The position numbers were made by a program, and so were the translations under genes. The notes under the pieces were generated by a model that saw only the letters and a list, made by a program, of their open reading frames with translations, was not told where the DNA came from and made no database searches. Of a stretch of DNA of 64,000 nt, positions 52,796-64,000 are shown piece by piece; the stretch's first letter is position 1; the number at the start of each line of letters is the position of its first letter. The DNA comes from Nymphaea colorata (lineage: Eukaryota; Streptophyta; Magnoliopsida; Nymphaeales; Nymphaeaceae). The stretch spans positions 35,517,115-35,581,114 of the forward strand of contig NC_045138.2 in assembly GCF_008831285.2 (NCBI RefSeq), in the 5' to 3' direction.

Positions 52796-55700
52796 ATGAG
52801 GATCAGGAAAACCTGTCATGAGTGGAGCCATTTTCTGTGTCTAAGTAGTGACAGGGCTTCTAGATGGAAAACTGCAGAGCTGATTATGTATACTAAGAAG
52901 TCTTTAGTAAACAGTTCAATGTTTCAGTATTTGAAGAAGATACAAAGGACTTTGTTGATGTACTGCAAACCCTCATTTTACCATCACATTTTGAAGTTCC
53001 AAGAGCGTGTGGCTGGTTTCCCAGAACTAAAGAGATGGAAGAATTTCAGATACCACATGCACTACCTTATGGTTCGGTCATTTGTTGGAGTGCTCATTAT
53101 TTTATCTGTTTCGGTTGCTGTCAGTAACAATCCATCATGTGCGTTCCCCTTTCTTTGGATTTGATTTTGACTGCTGATGTGTTGGATTGCAACTTTGATA
53201 ACACTTCTCATGGTTGTGTCTGACTCCGACATATCCATGGGAAGTATTCCTTTTCATCTATATATCTTTTGTTTGCAGAACTTTCTACTTCTATAATCAT
53301 ATGCCAAATTCCCTTCAGTTGTTTGAGCACCATATAAACAGAAGCTCTCAAATGTGTATTGCTTTTTAATTTGTCTTGACTCTTGAGCCATGTGTGATAT
53401 GTATAATCTAGTTTGATCTTTTACGTGATTTTTGTAATTTAATACAGACGCAGTGACTGAGGAGAATCTGTTGTTTTTGGAGGCATGGAGGACTATTGAT
53501 CGTGCCTATTATGACAAAACTTTCAATGGAACTGGATGGTTTCGGTACCGTGAAAAAGCACTTCGAGAAGAGCCAATGAATACACGAGAAGAGACATGTA
53601 CACATTTCCATATGTACAAATACACTTTTTATGTTGGTAGGATGGGATTGGGGTGATTCATCTGTCTACCTGTTGATGCATAATGTCAAGCAATTGAAAC
53701 TATAGTTTATGCTTGTTGCGTCCTCTTAGTTGTATCTTCTTCTTCTCTTTTTCTCTCTTTTCTTTTCTACAATATTAGGAATAAAAGCTAATGTCTAGTG
53801 TGGGTGAGGTCATGGCTGTCAGATGAGTAACAATCCTCCAAGCGAGTTTACTCCATCTTTCTGTCTGGCAATTGAGGAGTAATGTCACTAACCTTTGCTT
53901 AATTGACTGTCAATTTAGTCTCCCAGATGAAACAAATAATTCATCTTGTGAATTCCCTAACTGGTTTAGTCTATTTACTTACGTCATTAATGAGTATCAG
54001 TTCTTCTAATGCACATGACTGAAGAATGAGTTCCTTGCAGATACTGCAATAAAGAAGATGATTAGAGAATTGGATGATCCCTTCACTCGATTCCTAGAAC
54101 CTGAAAAGTTCAAGAGCTTGCGGGTATGAGCCTATTCCTTCTCCCTGTTTATGTCCAGTAATTTTTTGTTTGTGCATTAACTTTTTCACAAGAATGTACT
54201 CAAGGTTATCCTATTTTTCATGCAACCACTTTGTCATGCAATAGCGTGTCAACTTTTTTCTACAGGACTGACTGACTTGTTTACCTTGAAGGCAGTCTGG
54301 CACTCAAGGAGCTCTTACAGGCGTGGGTTTGTCCATTGGCTACCCTAAAGAAACAAAGGAACCATCTACTGGACTTGTGGTTATCTCAGCTACACCTGGT
54401 GGACCTGCAAATAGAGCAGGTATTCTGCCTGGAGATATTATTCTAGCAATTGATAATAAAAGCACCACCAGCATGGGATTATATGATGCGGCTGATCACC
54501 TTCAGTAAGTTTTCAATTAACTATACACATTTGGTTCTCATAGCTGGATTCACACTGCAAACTTGCAGTTACAGCAAGGAGTTCATCTTTAACATCTTGT
54601 ATGTCTTTTAACAATTAGTATCCCTTCAGTATAAAGGGAAATTCTTCTAATCTGTTCTCCGATCAATTGATGAGGAATACATTCGTGTCAAATTTCCTTG
54701 GACGTTTGTGATTTCGTCCTGTTTGTTGGGTTATGTGATGATGATTGATGATGATACTTCAAACTTGTTGATATACTTCTTGTTTGCTTATAAGTGTTGC
54801 TTAATGTTTCCTGGACGACTCTTTCTATGAAGACTGAAGACGGAAACTACAGAAATTATGCATATTTGAACCTCTGAATGATGGTAGTTATGAAATTTCT
54901 ATGGGTTACATCTGGCCAAAGCAATGCATGTAAAGAGCTACTGAAAATTCTTTTGACATGCAAGACAAAAAATTTAACTCTTTGCTGTTCAATGCTATAA
55001 TACCAGGGGCAATTTTGATCATTATTAGCACATGTTTTTTCCAACCCATTTGGGTTTCCTCTTTTCCTGACTGATGTCTTAAATGTTTAGAGGGCCAGAG
55101 GGAAGTCTAGTGGAATTAACAATTCGTAGTAGTCCATCTGAAGAAAAGAATATATCACTTAAGTAAGTCCCACTACCATCATTTTCTATATTTCGTGCTT
55201 CGTGCTAACACTATATTGGTTTGTGCTCTGAACAACAATCACGTACTTTTTCTGTTCTGAAGGCGAGAGAAGGTTAAGTTTAGCCCAGTAACGTCAAGGA
55301 TGTGTGAAGTTTCAAGTTTGGGAAAGGAGCGCAAGAAAATTGGATATATCAAGCTTACATCATTTAACCAAAATGCCTCCGGTAAGCAAGTAGGTTGGCA
55401 GCTGCCAGTTCTGATTGAGTGAGTGGTGCATTTTTCTCCTGTTTATAAAATGTTAAATGCATGAATCTGCAAGTGCATGGGATTATTTATTTTTTTGAGA
55501 AGTTTGAAATAAAATTTTCTTATTTTCTTTGTTTGTTCATTGAGTTGGATGTTTGGCTTGCAGGAGCTGTGAAGGACGCTATTGAAAGTTTGAGAAAAAA
55601 TAACGTAGATGCCTTTGTCCTTGACCTTCGAAATAATAGGTGAATGGAAATATATTAAGTGCAGTTGTTTGTCTCTGTGTAAGTTCTGGTCTTACGTCAT

Positions 55701-57259
55701 GTTCAAATTTCATGCAGTGGTGGTCTATTCCCTGAAGGAATTGAGGTTGCAAAGATCTGGTACGCCACTTAAAAAGTACACTTGTGTACCGACTTTTTTC
55801 ATGGTTTAGCTTTCATAAATATGCCGGTGTATGCTAAAGCCCATTTCCTTTGCCCTTCCAGTTCCAACAACCCCACTCAGCAGAACGATCACACCCCTAC
55901 CCCCATATGCCAGAAAAAAGGAAAAAGAAAAGGGACAAGAGTCTTCCTTCCCGATGTTATCTGTACCTGTTCCAACATATTCATCCCTGTGTTACACCTA
56001 GTCGTTCTTTTGTAGACGTGGTTAGATTTGGCGACACAATCTGTCTTTTTTACAATAAATGGTAGAGATTTCCTTTGAAAGTCCGAAGGGAGTAACTTAG
56101 CTGGGATTTAATACTGGCAATTTTCAGACAAGATAAACCTATTTTGCTGCCAATGGAATCACGGTTAGCTGAGAAGTGAAAATGATGGTTCATGTGCAAA
56201 TGTTAGAGATAAATTCATCAGTGACAATTAGGAAGGATGAGTTTGTAAATTGCGCGTTAGCTAGAAACAAATCGGAGAAGCCTCCCACAAGAAAGAAAGT
56301 TATGCTTATCCATACACTTGTTGCACATGTTGCATGCTTTCAGACTCCAAAATAATATCACGTCTCCTTGAGACATTTATGCCTGCAAAAGCCTTCTTTC
56401 GATACATTCTTCTCTTTCCTGACATTTTGCCCTACTTCGCTGTTTTCTTTATAACGTGCTTCTAAAAGGTTTTTTGTTGTGTCGTTTTCTTTTAGGATGC
56501 AAAAAGGTGTCATTGTCTATATCTGTGATAGCCGAGGTGTGAGGGACATGTACGAAGCTGATGCAAACAATGCGATAGCAACATCAGAGCCCTTAGCGGT
56601 GTTGGTAAAGCATTTCCAAACTCATATAACGAATGTGTGTGTATGCACATGTGCAAAGAAATTTTTCTCTTACTGTCTTCGCTTGTTCAGGTGAACAGAG
56701 GAACTGCAAGTGCGAGTGAGATACTTGCTGGAGCCCTAAAGGACAACAACCGTGCAGTATTGTACGGAGAACCGACGTTTGGGAAGGGGTATGTTCCTCT
56801 CTTTCATATATGTTAATAGCCTACCCTTAATGCATCAACCAACTGAAAAGTCCTTTAGTCCATACTTGACACATGAGAGTTAGACCTCAGGATCCAGCTC
56901 CTTGAAATGCTGAGCCCTGATCAATTTGCTAAGTTTGGTTACTGAGTATGTATGCTTTACAGAAAAATCCAATCAGTCTTCGAACTATCTGATGGATCTG
57001 GGTTGGCTGTTACTGTTGCTCGTTACGAGACCCCTTCTCATATTGATATTGACAAGGTTCGTTGCCGCTATTCACTAAAAGCCCTCTATTTTGGGTTCCT
57101 AGTAAGATGTAATGGTTTCTCCTTTTTTTTAAGGTTGGCGTGATCCCCGATCACCCCCTCCCAGCAACGTTTCCTCTGGACGAAGACCAAGTGTGCAGCT
57201 GCATCGACGCCACCACTTCCTCTTGCAGCCTTGACAGAGCCAAGTTGTTCTCCAAGTGA
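52796..57259 (+). CDS. CTPA: Carboxyl-terminal processing peptidase (CtpA-like, S41A)
   Basis: Serine peptidase of the S41 family; CtpA trims the C-terminal extension of the photosystem II D1 protein in the thylakoid lumen, though plants have several paralogues and I cannot assign which this is. Exons: 52796-53138, 53448-53597, 54041-54123, 54296-54504, 55091-55162, 55263-55381, 55564-55639, 55718-55759, 56496-56604, 56691-56788, 56963-57056, 57134-57259; 506 aa, all phases consistent. Residues 1-114 are basic with a hydrophobic segment ([14 protein letters not shown]) before the mature part, as in a bipartite lumen-targeting signal. A PDZ domain lies in about 190-265 ([20 protein letters not shown]). 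The catalytic dyad is Ser408 in [11 protein letters not shown] and Lys433 in TFGKGK, 25 residues apart as in the family. A stop lies in frame just before ATG 52796, but tgtag there could also be an acceptor for an upstream exon. Confidence 0.93.
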
Positions 57260-57750
57260 CTCGACCTCTTGAATCCTCCTCTTCTCGTCCTGTTCTTGGG
57301 TTTCATCAACAGAGGCACACTAGCCACCTTCATTTTCTGACCGTCTCCACAGCACCCGATTTAGTATATATTTCATATTTTGTGGAAATATTTTGGTTTC
57401 CATTCCATTCTTTTGTGGAAATATGTTTGTTTCCGAGGAACCATACTCGGGGTAATACTTGGTTGTGCTGGTTTAATCTGCCCACACCTGTAATTGTCTC
57501 TCCCACAATTGTGACCAATATATTTCACCTGATATGAGCTATTTTTACTCGGTCATTGCTTTTACAAATGAAAGTTACAGGATCAACATGACTTGTTCTG
57601 GAATTCAGAAGCACAAAATATTTGCTGGTTCTGTTCCATCACGCTTTTTAAGTTGCTCCATTAGAACGCCGCTCCCCTGCGCCCGCACACACACACCCAC
57701 ACACGGAGTTCCTTACACTTCCAAGTGTCCACATGAATTGGCCGAGATGC
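57260..57750. other. Convergent intergenic region (peptidase / GDSL)
   Basis: 491 bp between two convergent stop codons; both 3' UTRs must share it. A 30-bp-scale near repeat, atattt..gtggaaatatttggtttcc/gtggaaatatgtttgtttcc, occurs near 57394-57436. No gene seen. Confidence 0.6.
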
Positions 57751-59696
57751 TTACGTGAATGTCAAGTGGTGGATGCTGACAGGGGCACAGATGCTCAGGG
57801 GTCCGTCGGCCCACATCCACTCCGCGAGGAGCGAGTTTGTTGCTGCAGTTGGGTTGTATAAGTCCCACCAAACTCGTGTTTCGCGGTCGCTGCACACCGT
57901 CCCATCTCTCCTGCACCCCAGCCTGCCTCCATACGGCCCCACCCCACAGCACGCGTTTTTGACGTTCGAGAATCCTGAAACACAAACAGCGATGATGATG
58001 AGCATTGAGAAACGCGGCAGAAAGTTTGGCATCGACAGTGCTTGGACTATCAAAACCAAGGTCCGGAACGTGAACGAAGTCACGATCCGGTGCTCCTTAT
58101 ATTTAAGTTCGTGACGGTGTTCTGGTAAGCAAATGCAGTCACCTACCGAACCTTCGGGGCTCGCGAATGATGTTCATGATGCCTTGGTAGACATCGCAGA
58201 AAAGAATCTTCGATCCAGGCAGCTCGTCCTGCAACTTGGCGATCTCTGATGAAAGCAGCACGTTGAACTCGAGGACCTGTTTGTTCACGTCGTCAACACA
58301 GGCTCCTTCCATGAGGCTGCTGCTGATACCACCCGAAGAATTGTAGCGCTCCCACAGAAGCCTCGGGGTGCAACCAAGTGGCGGGATCCCCGCACATATA
58401 ATCTTCCTTACATCTGCGCCATACAGATCCTACAACAATGGCGTCCATTTTTCGTGCTTGTTAGAAGAGTTGAGTATCAGAATTGCTGCTCTGCTAGAAC
58501 CCGGGCCTGAGCCTACATCGCTCCGAATTTCATACGTGAGAGAGAGATTACCTTGATGACGCGGGACATCTGACGGACGAGAAAGCGGGCGAAGGCCGTG
58601 CTTGCGAATTTTCGCTGCACGCCAGAGACGTTGGGCAGAAAGAGGCGGAGGTAGTCGTTGGCGCCGGCGGAGATGTAGAAGAGCGACCGCGAGGCCAGCT
58701 CCCTTGCGCGATCCTGCCCGTAGCTTATCTGCAGCAGCTGCATCGCCTCCAACGCCTGGCGCAGCTGCGTGTTCACTCCCTGGAGACTAAACCTCTCAGA
58801 GTACAGCAGCCCCGCCGTCAACGACCCGAAGTTCAGGCCGCTGATGACGCCCTCGGTTGTCCTGTTCATGCCGTAAAAAGGCGGTACACGTGGCAACCCG
58901 AGCTTCTCGGCTGCATTACAAACAAAAAAAAATACATAAACAGGGCATGGTGATGTACTTAAGACGCGAGGCGGAGGTGCAGTCTCCGTGGGGCATATAT
59001 GCCCACGGAACCTACGTTTGTTAAAATTGAAATTATGATTAACTTGTGTCCAATATAATAAAAATAGCCCTACGAGATCAGGGTTATTAATTGAAAATTT
59101 GTCAAAAATGTGTTAACCGTGTAGTTATTGGTATAGTTAGTGTTCCACGAAAATTTTCTTTTGGTTTCGCCCCTGCTATTGTGGTAATTTCAACCGGAAT
59201 GGCCGGAGCGGCGACCCTCTGAATCCTTGCTTCAAGGGGCGGCGCAGGGAAATGGGACAAGAGAAATCCATTATGCGGAAAATTATTCTTTCAAACAAGA
59301 CAGGTTTTCTCGGTGATGGCCGGATAGGATATTCGCAATGATGATCTCACGGCACGTACAGTTCAATCTTTATAAAGACTCTGTTCGCTTTTCTAATTCG
59401 ACCATATGATGAAAATCGATCCACAGAAAAGAAGACGACGACTACTTACAGAGGATATCCGGGACGAGCGGCGTGTCAGCATTCGCACAAAGGGAGGAGG
59501 TGGCGTTGGTCTGTAGGAACGGCAAGAGGAAGACGTTATCCCCGCAATTCACGGACGAGTCCCCGATGATGAAGAGGCCGGTGACCGCCGAACCGCTGGC
59601 GACGGGGTACACGTCGAGGAAGGAGACTGCAAGGAAGAAGAGAAGGGAGGTTGGAATTCTTGATTGCGGTGAAAGGTTTTCTTGGCACGCGGACAT
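57751..59696 (-). CDS. GDSL esterase/lipase-like protein lacking the catalytic His
   Basis: SGNH/GDSL family, normally secreted esterases acting on lipids, cutin precursors or other acyl esters. Exons (minus): 59696-59450, 58910-58552, 58429-58147, 57974-57751; 1113 nt, 370 aa. The ATG at 59696 gives a hydrophobic signal-like stretch (residues 16-34) ahead of block I. Block I is FIIGDSS with Ser47; block II GLNFGSLTAG; block III GANDY; then DVRKIICAGIPPLGC, DVYQGIMNII, and ACCGVG. Block V reads WWDLYNPT: Asp334 is present but the usual His is Asn337 (codon AAC, 57855-57853). The block I-II region is also short and lacks the usual NGR motif. It may be inactive or have changed chemistry; alternatively its clade naturally carries Asn. 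Confidence 0.9.
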
Positions 59697-62291
59697 TTCT
59701 TTCTCCGGGAAATACTCCCGCTGCCCACGCTTCGGCCAGTTTAAAACTCTTTTATCAGGTGTTCTGCCCTTTGTTACATGTAAAAATTCTCCCCAAGAAA
59801 GACGTCTTCTTTTTCCCAATTGACAAAGAGATCCCCAGATTGCCCTGCCCCATGGTGTGTTCATTCCGGTGCTTCACATGCTCTGCTACAAACACCTGTG
59901 TATGTGTTGACCCGAGTCATAGATGATAGAGCTAAGGAAGCTCCTCCTCGTAAGGCCGAGCTGTTCTCATTTCCGATCGTGCAATGATCTCTAAGGCGAC
60001 TAAGATCGTGTGAAGATCCCTGTCAAGTGTCCACAGAGTAATCAGATGACATGTAGAGAAAAATATGTCCCGCTAAAATGGATGCATCTTACCTTTGCTT
60101 GCAAGAACTAGAGGTGAAAATAATACAGAATTAGGATGAGAATGGAAATGAAAATGGGCACTTCAGATCCAGGGAACGAAAATGCAGGAGTGTGGGGGCA
60201 GGAATGAGGTTCAAAGGGATCGAGAAGAGAGAGAAACTCTTCGTTCTGAGGGTTACTAGGCGGATGCGATGAGCCAGGTACGAGTCTGGATTCGTCTTCC
60301 ATATCTCTCTTTCGAGTTTTGGAACGATGGATGCCTTGCTGGATTAGTGGGGGCTCGTTATGCTACTGCAGCCTAATATGCACATTTTTCTAAATTATTC
60401 AAAGAGCCTAATATGCAGCATTTTCAGGATGACATGAGAAATCATTACGCTTTTTTTCTTCCGATTTGCCACATTCCTGCAGACTCAAAGGGCCGCCATG
60501 GATGTTGGGGAAGCAGTTGGTGCAACGACCTTCTCTAGCAATGGTGGAGACAGAAGGTCAGTCGGGGCCATTTCCTCCACCATTCCAACACATCTGAATA
60601 GATGCACGTTTACCATTGCCCTGTTACGGTGAGATGCTCTTTCCCTTGCCTACCAAAAACATGTGTTAAATCATCCACAACAGACCAACAGGCACCCAAT
60701 GCAGGATCATAGCTTCCTTAGGGATGTGTGCCGGGAAACTTTCTGGAGGGATGTTGGGGAGCTTACCTAAGCGCCGAGGAGTAAGAAGCAACACGAAAGC
60801 AGATTTGAAATGACAAGAGATACCATTCAAGCCTTCTTATTAAAGACGGAATTTTTTTTCTTCTGTCGTCAAGAAAAGTGTCTCACTCAACAAAAAGACA
60901 GCAGGAGAGAACATTCGTTCCGAAATTTTGAACACAAAATTTTGTTGTTCATATCAAGGAACATTCTTGAGGAGAACACTTCAAAATTAAACTCTTACAC
61001 GATTCCTTCGAAAATTTGAGCGGTCGCATAGTGCTACAGGAGATCCTCGGAATGGGTTAAGAAACATCACAACTAATCTTGTTTCACGACTAATCTCAAT
61101 AACTTGACATATTATTTCATACATTGTTACTAGTCATCTGAGATGGGTGAGGCAAGCCGTTCTCTTTCAAGACGTTTCCACTCTCACCCTGTTTGGTTGG
61201 AGGGAAAGGGATAAAGAAGCAGATTTGTCAATAAGCGTTGTAGTTTCGAACTTAAAGTGACTTTTCAAGGTTTTAAGAACAATCAACTATATTTTTCTAT
61301 CAAAATGGATGTTGGATCCTCTAGTCTAAATGTATCATTGCCAGATATGTCTTCCAAAATTGGTGGCCATGACACTCGTGAAGACACCATCAATCATACG
61401 GCCGTTTGTTACTTGCAGAGGGCAAGCATCAAACTGTGATTTAAGTTTTCATCTCACAAGTCACAAGTACCAGAAGCACTCAAGAACAGTTAGCCATCTT
61501 ACTGCTTTCATTGAAGGTTTTCTACAAATAGCAGGTTCCAAGACAGGCAATCTTCAAATAACTAGCATCAATATAAACTTAGCCCCTTACTCACTGCTGC
61601 GCCACTCGCAGGTCTATACTAATAAACAGCCTTGACTCGCCAGTGGCAATGTGAACATTAAGGACCTGCATGCTTCCAAGTCAAGTGATCAATCTCTCAT
61701 ATCCTCACTACATTTCACATAGACCATCCAAAATCCAATCTCGTGCGATGCCACTAACAGAGCCCACAGCAAAGCAACCAGCAACACCGACACCGAGAAC
61801 GACACTGCAAGCTTCCAAATCAAGATAACAGATTTACCAGGGCTAGAAGATATCAATACAAAAAATCATAACTAACAGAAGAATATTAGAAGAAATTTAT
61901 GAACTTCTAATCAATAGGTAAAATCATCTAGAATATATAAGATATCTATAGGCAAGAACCGAGAACAGCGAGAACAGGTAGATGTCAGCAGCAGTAGCAG
62001 ACCTGGATGCTGAATCACGAAAAAATTACTAGAACTGTGAGATATATACTTGTATCAAATCACTAACCTTATAGCCATTGTCCTTCTATACAGCCGCATT
62101 ACTCTTTTGCTTTTGGTGGTGGAGAGAAGAAGAAGAAGAAGGGGCACATACAACCAAAGCTAATGGCTTTACATCCGAGACTGTCCAATGGATTCCTGTT
62201 ATAGCACATGGAAGTGCCCATTTTCATTTTGGACATACTGCTTATACAACCATATTATAGCCAACTTCATAGTCGTGGACATAGAATCACT
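59697..62291. other. Intergenic region, GDSL promoter to PORR 3' end
   Basis: 2.6 kb holding the upstream region of the GDSL gene and the 3' flank of the PORR gene; a GAA run occurs at about 62128-62143. ORFs of 60-100 aa here are not recognisable and differ in composition from real exons. Confidence 0.55.
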
Positions 62292-63533
62292 TCATTGGCA
62301 TTCTTGGAAACCATCCTCTGCAGATCCCTCCTCCCAATCCTGGCCACCTGCATTACTATTGGCTGCCTGTTCCATTTCCCGTTGGACTGATTCTCGTCTT
62401 AGTCTTTCTGTTTCCAACGATTCGCGATGCCCTTCGTCCAGCATTTCCATAAACTTATCCTTTATCTCGTGCAAAGGATCCTTGTCGATCAATTCACTGT
62501 TCTTATATGCTTCCCTCAGCACAGCAGTCTTGATACCTTCCTTGAGCGACATGTAGAAAATTCCCGAGTGCCTAGTAAAGATATTAGGAAAGGCATTGGA
62601 AAATCTGTACTCTTCACAGAATTTCCCCAAGATTGGAACCGGAACCCTTCGCAGCAGTGAAAGAGAAAGAAGTTCATGGAACACACCAACCGTCCTCTTC
62701 TCCATCTCTGGTGAAGCTTGATCCAAATGGGTAGCATCAGAATAAGGGGATATATAAGGAAGCTCCATCCAATCCCTCACCCATTCTCGCATCTCCTTCT
62801 TAAGAAAGAACCCTGGAGGGAGATGTACATTGAAAGCCGGCCTCATTCGAATGCCCGTAAGCCGGGATTCCTCCTCCGCCCTTAATTCGATCACAGACTT
62901 GGCAAACTCCGGCCTCCAAGAAACCAGCTCCAGAAACGATTTCCCTTCGCCCGGACAACCTACCAATCTGAACAACTCAGGGTACTTGGGGATCAAACTG
63001 CACAAGAAATCGTCCGGGAATCCGAATTCCCTCTTGACATGAACCAGCTTATCGGCACTGACCACTTTGTGCTTCGACATCATTAATAATTTGCTCAATT
63101 TCGCGACAACGAGCGGTTCGTTCTCCGCTCTGATCCTTTTCTCGTCGTCGATAAACTGACGAAGACGGGGGCCAACTCTGAGAAAGGGGACGAGCTCAGA
63201 TTTAGGCTTTATTCGATCTGGGTAGATCTCGAATAGCCCAGGGTAGCGGTTGAGGAAGGTTTTCACTTTAACGGTGAGCCGCAACCTTTCTCTTCTCTTC
63301 TCCAAGTACTTTATGGGGATTACCTGGCCAGGTTCGTTGAGCACCTCCTTGACGACTCTGGAGCAGAGGCGCCATCTCTTATCTTTCTCAATGGCCTCGT
63401 CTATATGGGTGTCCTTGCGCCACACGACCTTGAGGCTGGAAATGAGACGGCATTGATTGAAGCCAGAAGGGTTCGAGAGAGAGATCCTTCGGAAGCTCGA
63501 AAGTTCGGATTTCACTATTGGCGGCAACGGCAT
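62292..63533 (-). CDS. PORR-domain organellar RNA-binding protein
   Basis: Plant organelle RNA recognition (PORR/DUF860) proteins bind mitochondrial or plastid introns and promote their splicing. The gene is intronless, 413 aa from ATG 63533; the open frame extends further upstream but without ATG. The N-terminus (MPLPPIVKSELSSFRRISLS) looks like a targeting peptide. The domain begins about residue 40 with VVWRKDTHIDEAIEKDKRW, then VPIKYLEKRR-type and FLNRYPGLFEIY, LPPGFFLKKEMREWVRDW, and later MSLKEGIKTAVLREAY, all typical of the family. The last ~55 residues are a Glu-rich coiled tail. It resembles RPD1/WTF9-group members, but I cannot say which, nor which RNA it binds. Lack of introns is common in this family. 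Confidence 0.93.
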   Translation of the reverse strand: MPLPPIVKSELSSFRRISLSNPSGFNQCRLISSLKVVWRKDTHIDEAIEKDKRWRLCSRVVKEVLNEPGQVIPIKYLEKRRERLRLTVKVKTFLNRYPGLFEIYPDRIKPKSELVPFLRVGPRLRQFIDDEKRIRAENEPLVVAKLSKLLMMSKHKVVSADKLVHVKREFGFPDDFLCSLIPKYPELFRLVGCPGEGKSFLELVSWRPEFAKSVIELRAEEESRLTGIRMRPAFNVHLPPGFFLKKEMREWVRDWMELPYISPYSDATHLDQASPEMEKRTVGVFHELLSLSLLRRVPVPILGKFCEEYRFSNAFPNIFTRHSGIFYMSLKEGIKTAVLREAYKNSELIDKDPLHEIKDKFMEMLDEGHRESLETERLRRESVQREMEQAANSNAGGQDWEEGSAEDGFQECQ

Positions 63534-64000
63534 CTCGCATTTCAGAAATATGGGGCGACCGGAGAAATGGCAAATCAATATGCTTTGCTCAAGATGGAAG
63601 ACGAAAGGATAGTTTGACCCGAAGCCTGTTGAAGATCAGGAGGCAGTGACAGATCAAGAAGATCCCAAAAGTGGACTGTAGAAAAGAGAATAACGAAATT
63701 TAACGAAGATGGCAGCAGAATTGTCAATTGTAGCTCAAGAAAGGAGTGCCCAAGGCGGCCGAATTGGAAATGGGTTAAACTAGAGAAGGTGGTATTCTGG
63801 ACGCAGGGTTCTCCGTCTTCTTAAAACCCTAACCAAAATCTGTCTGAGCTTCGCCCAATCGGCAAAAATTAATACTCACAGTTACAAGAGAGCTCGCGTT
63901 CTTCCCTTAAAATTCCGCCTCGCTCTTTTCGATTCATAATCTTAAGATTAGATTTCCTGCTGGAGCTTCGTGTATTATTTTCAAAAGCGTTCGAGCAACG
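63534..64000. other. PORR gene upstream region
   Basis: Promoter and leader of the PORR gene. Contains AAACCCTAA at 63824-63832. No coding region of another gene was recognised up to the window edge. Confidence 0.6.
63824..63832 (+). promoter_or_regulatory. Telobox upstream of PORR gene
   Basis: AAACCCTAA, an exact telobox core, about 290 bp upstream of the PORR ATG. Teloboxes are frequent in promoters of plant genes for translation and organelle biogenesis; role here is inferred. Confidence 0.45.

Noticed and set aside
57755..58114. Plus-strand 119-aa ORF over the GDSL 3' exon
   Set aside because: Antisense of exon 4 of the GDSL gene, with no independent similarity.
59442..59864. Longer GDSL protein starting at 59864
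   Set aside because: The extra 56 residues are basic and would bury the signal-peptide-like stretch; ATG 59696 fits family N-termini better.
63534..63578. 15-residue N-terminal extension of the PORR protein
   Set aside because: It starts at TTG. The ATG at 63533 is the first in frame and gives a plausible targeting peptide.

Overview
The window is nuclear DNA of a land plant, almost certainly an angiosperm. Genes are split by AT-rich GT-AG introns. Several products are typical plant organelle proteins: plastid/mitochondrial DNA gyrase A, a thylakoid-type C-terminal processing peptidase and a PORR-domain RNA-binding protein. A decayed hAT transposon and simple repeats lie in introns. The species cannot be fixed from sequence alone. 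All exon models were built by hand from reading frame, splice sites and phase; every model below closes in phase.

Layout. (1) 1-22545, minus: GYRA, 27 visible exons covering about 925 codons, the last few codons lying beyond base 1. One intron holds a hAT element with its 8-bp target duplication. (2) 24643-27502, minus: a four-exon DNA repair REX1-B-domain protein of 193 aa. (3) 28519-35223, plus: a 13-exon MIT + AAA ATPase (spastin/katanin-like, 498 aa), divergent from REX1-B across a gap of about 1 kb. It has a GC-AG intron and a 342-bp near-perfect tandem duplication in intron 1. (4) 37050-42507 and 44841-48672, plus: a tandem pair of MATE/DTX efflux transporters with identical lengths for exons 2-7. 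The first has a TAG in place of a conserved Trp codon; the second has a frameshift in exon 1. (5) 52796-57259, plus: a 12-exon C-terminal processing peptidase with an intact Ser/Lys dyad. (6) 57751-59696, minus: a four-exon GDSL esterase/lipase-like protein whose block V catalytic His is Asn. (7) 62292-63533, minus: an intronless PORR protein.

How the genes relate. These are independent genes, not an operon. Four act in or probably enter organelles (gyrase, peptidase, PORR protein) or the cytoskeleton (AAA ATPase); the MATE pair is a local duplication. GYRA and the PORR gene both have telobox-like motifs upstream. I found no CRISPR array, no rRNA, no convincing tRNA and no clear new multi-gene system. 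The most informative oddities are the lesions in both MATE copies, the His-to-Asn change in the GDSL protein, the GC-AG intron, the foldback-linked tandem duplication, and the hAT insertion.
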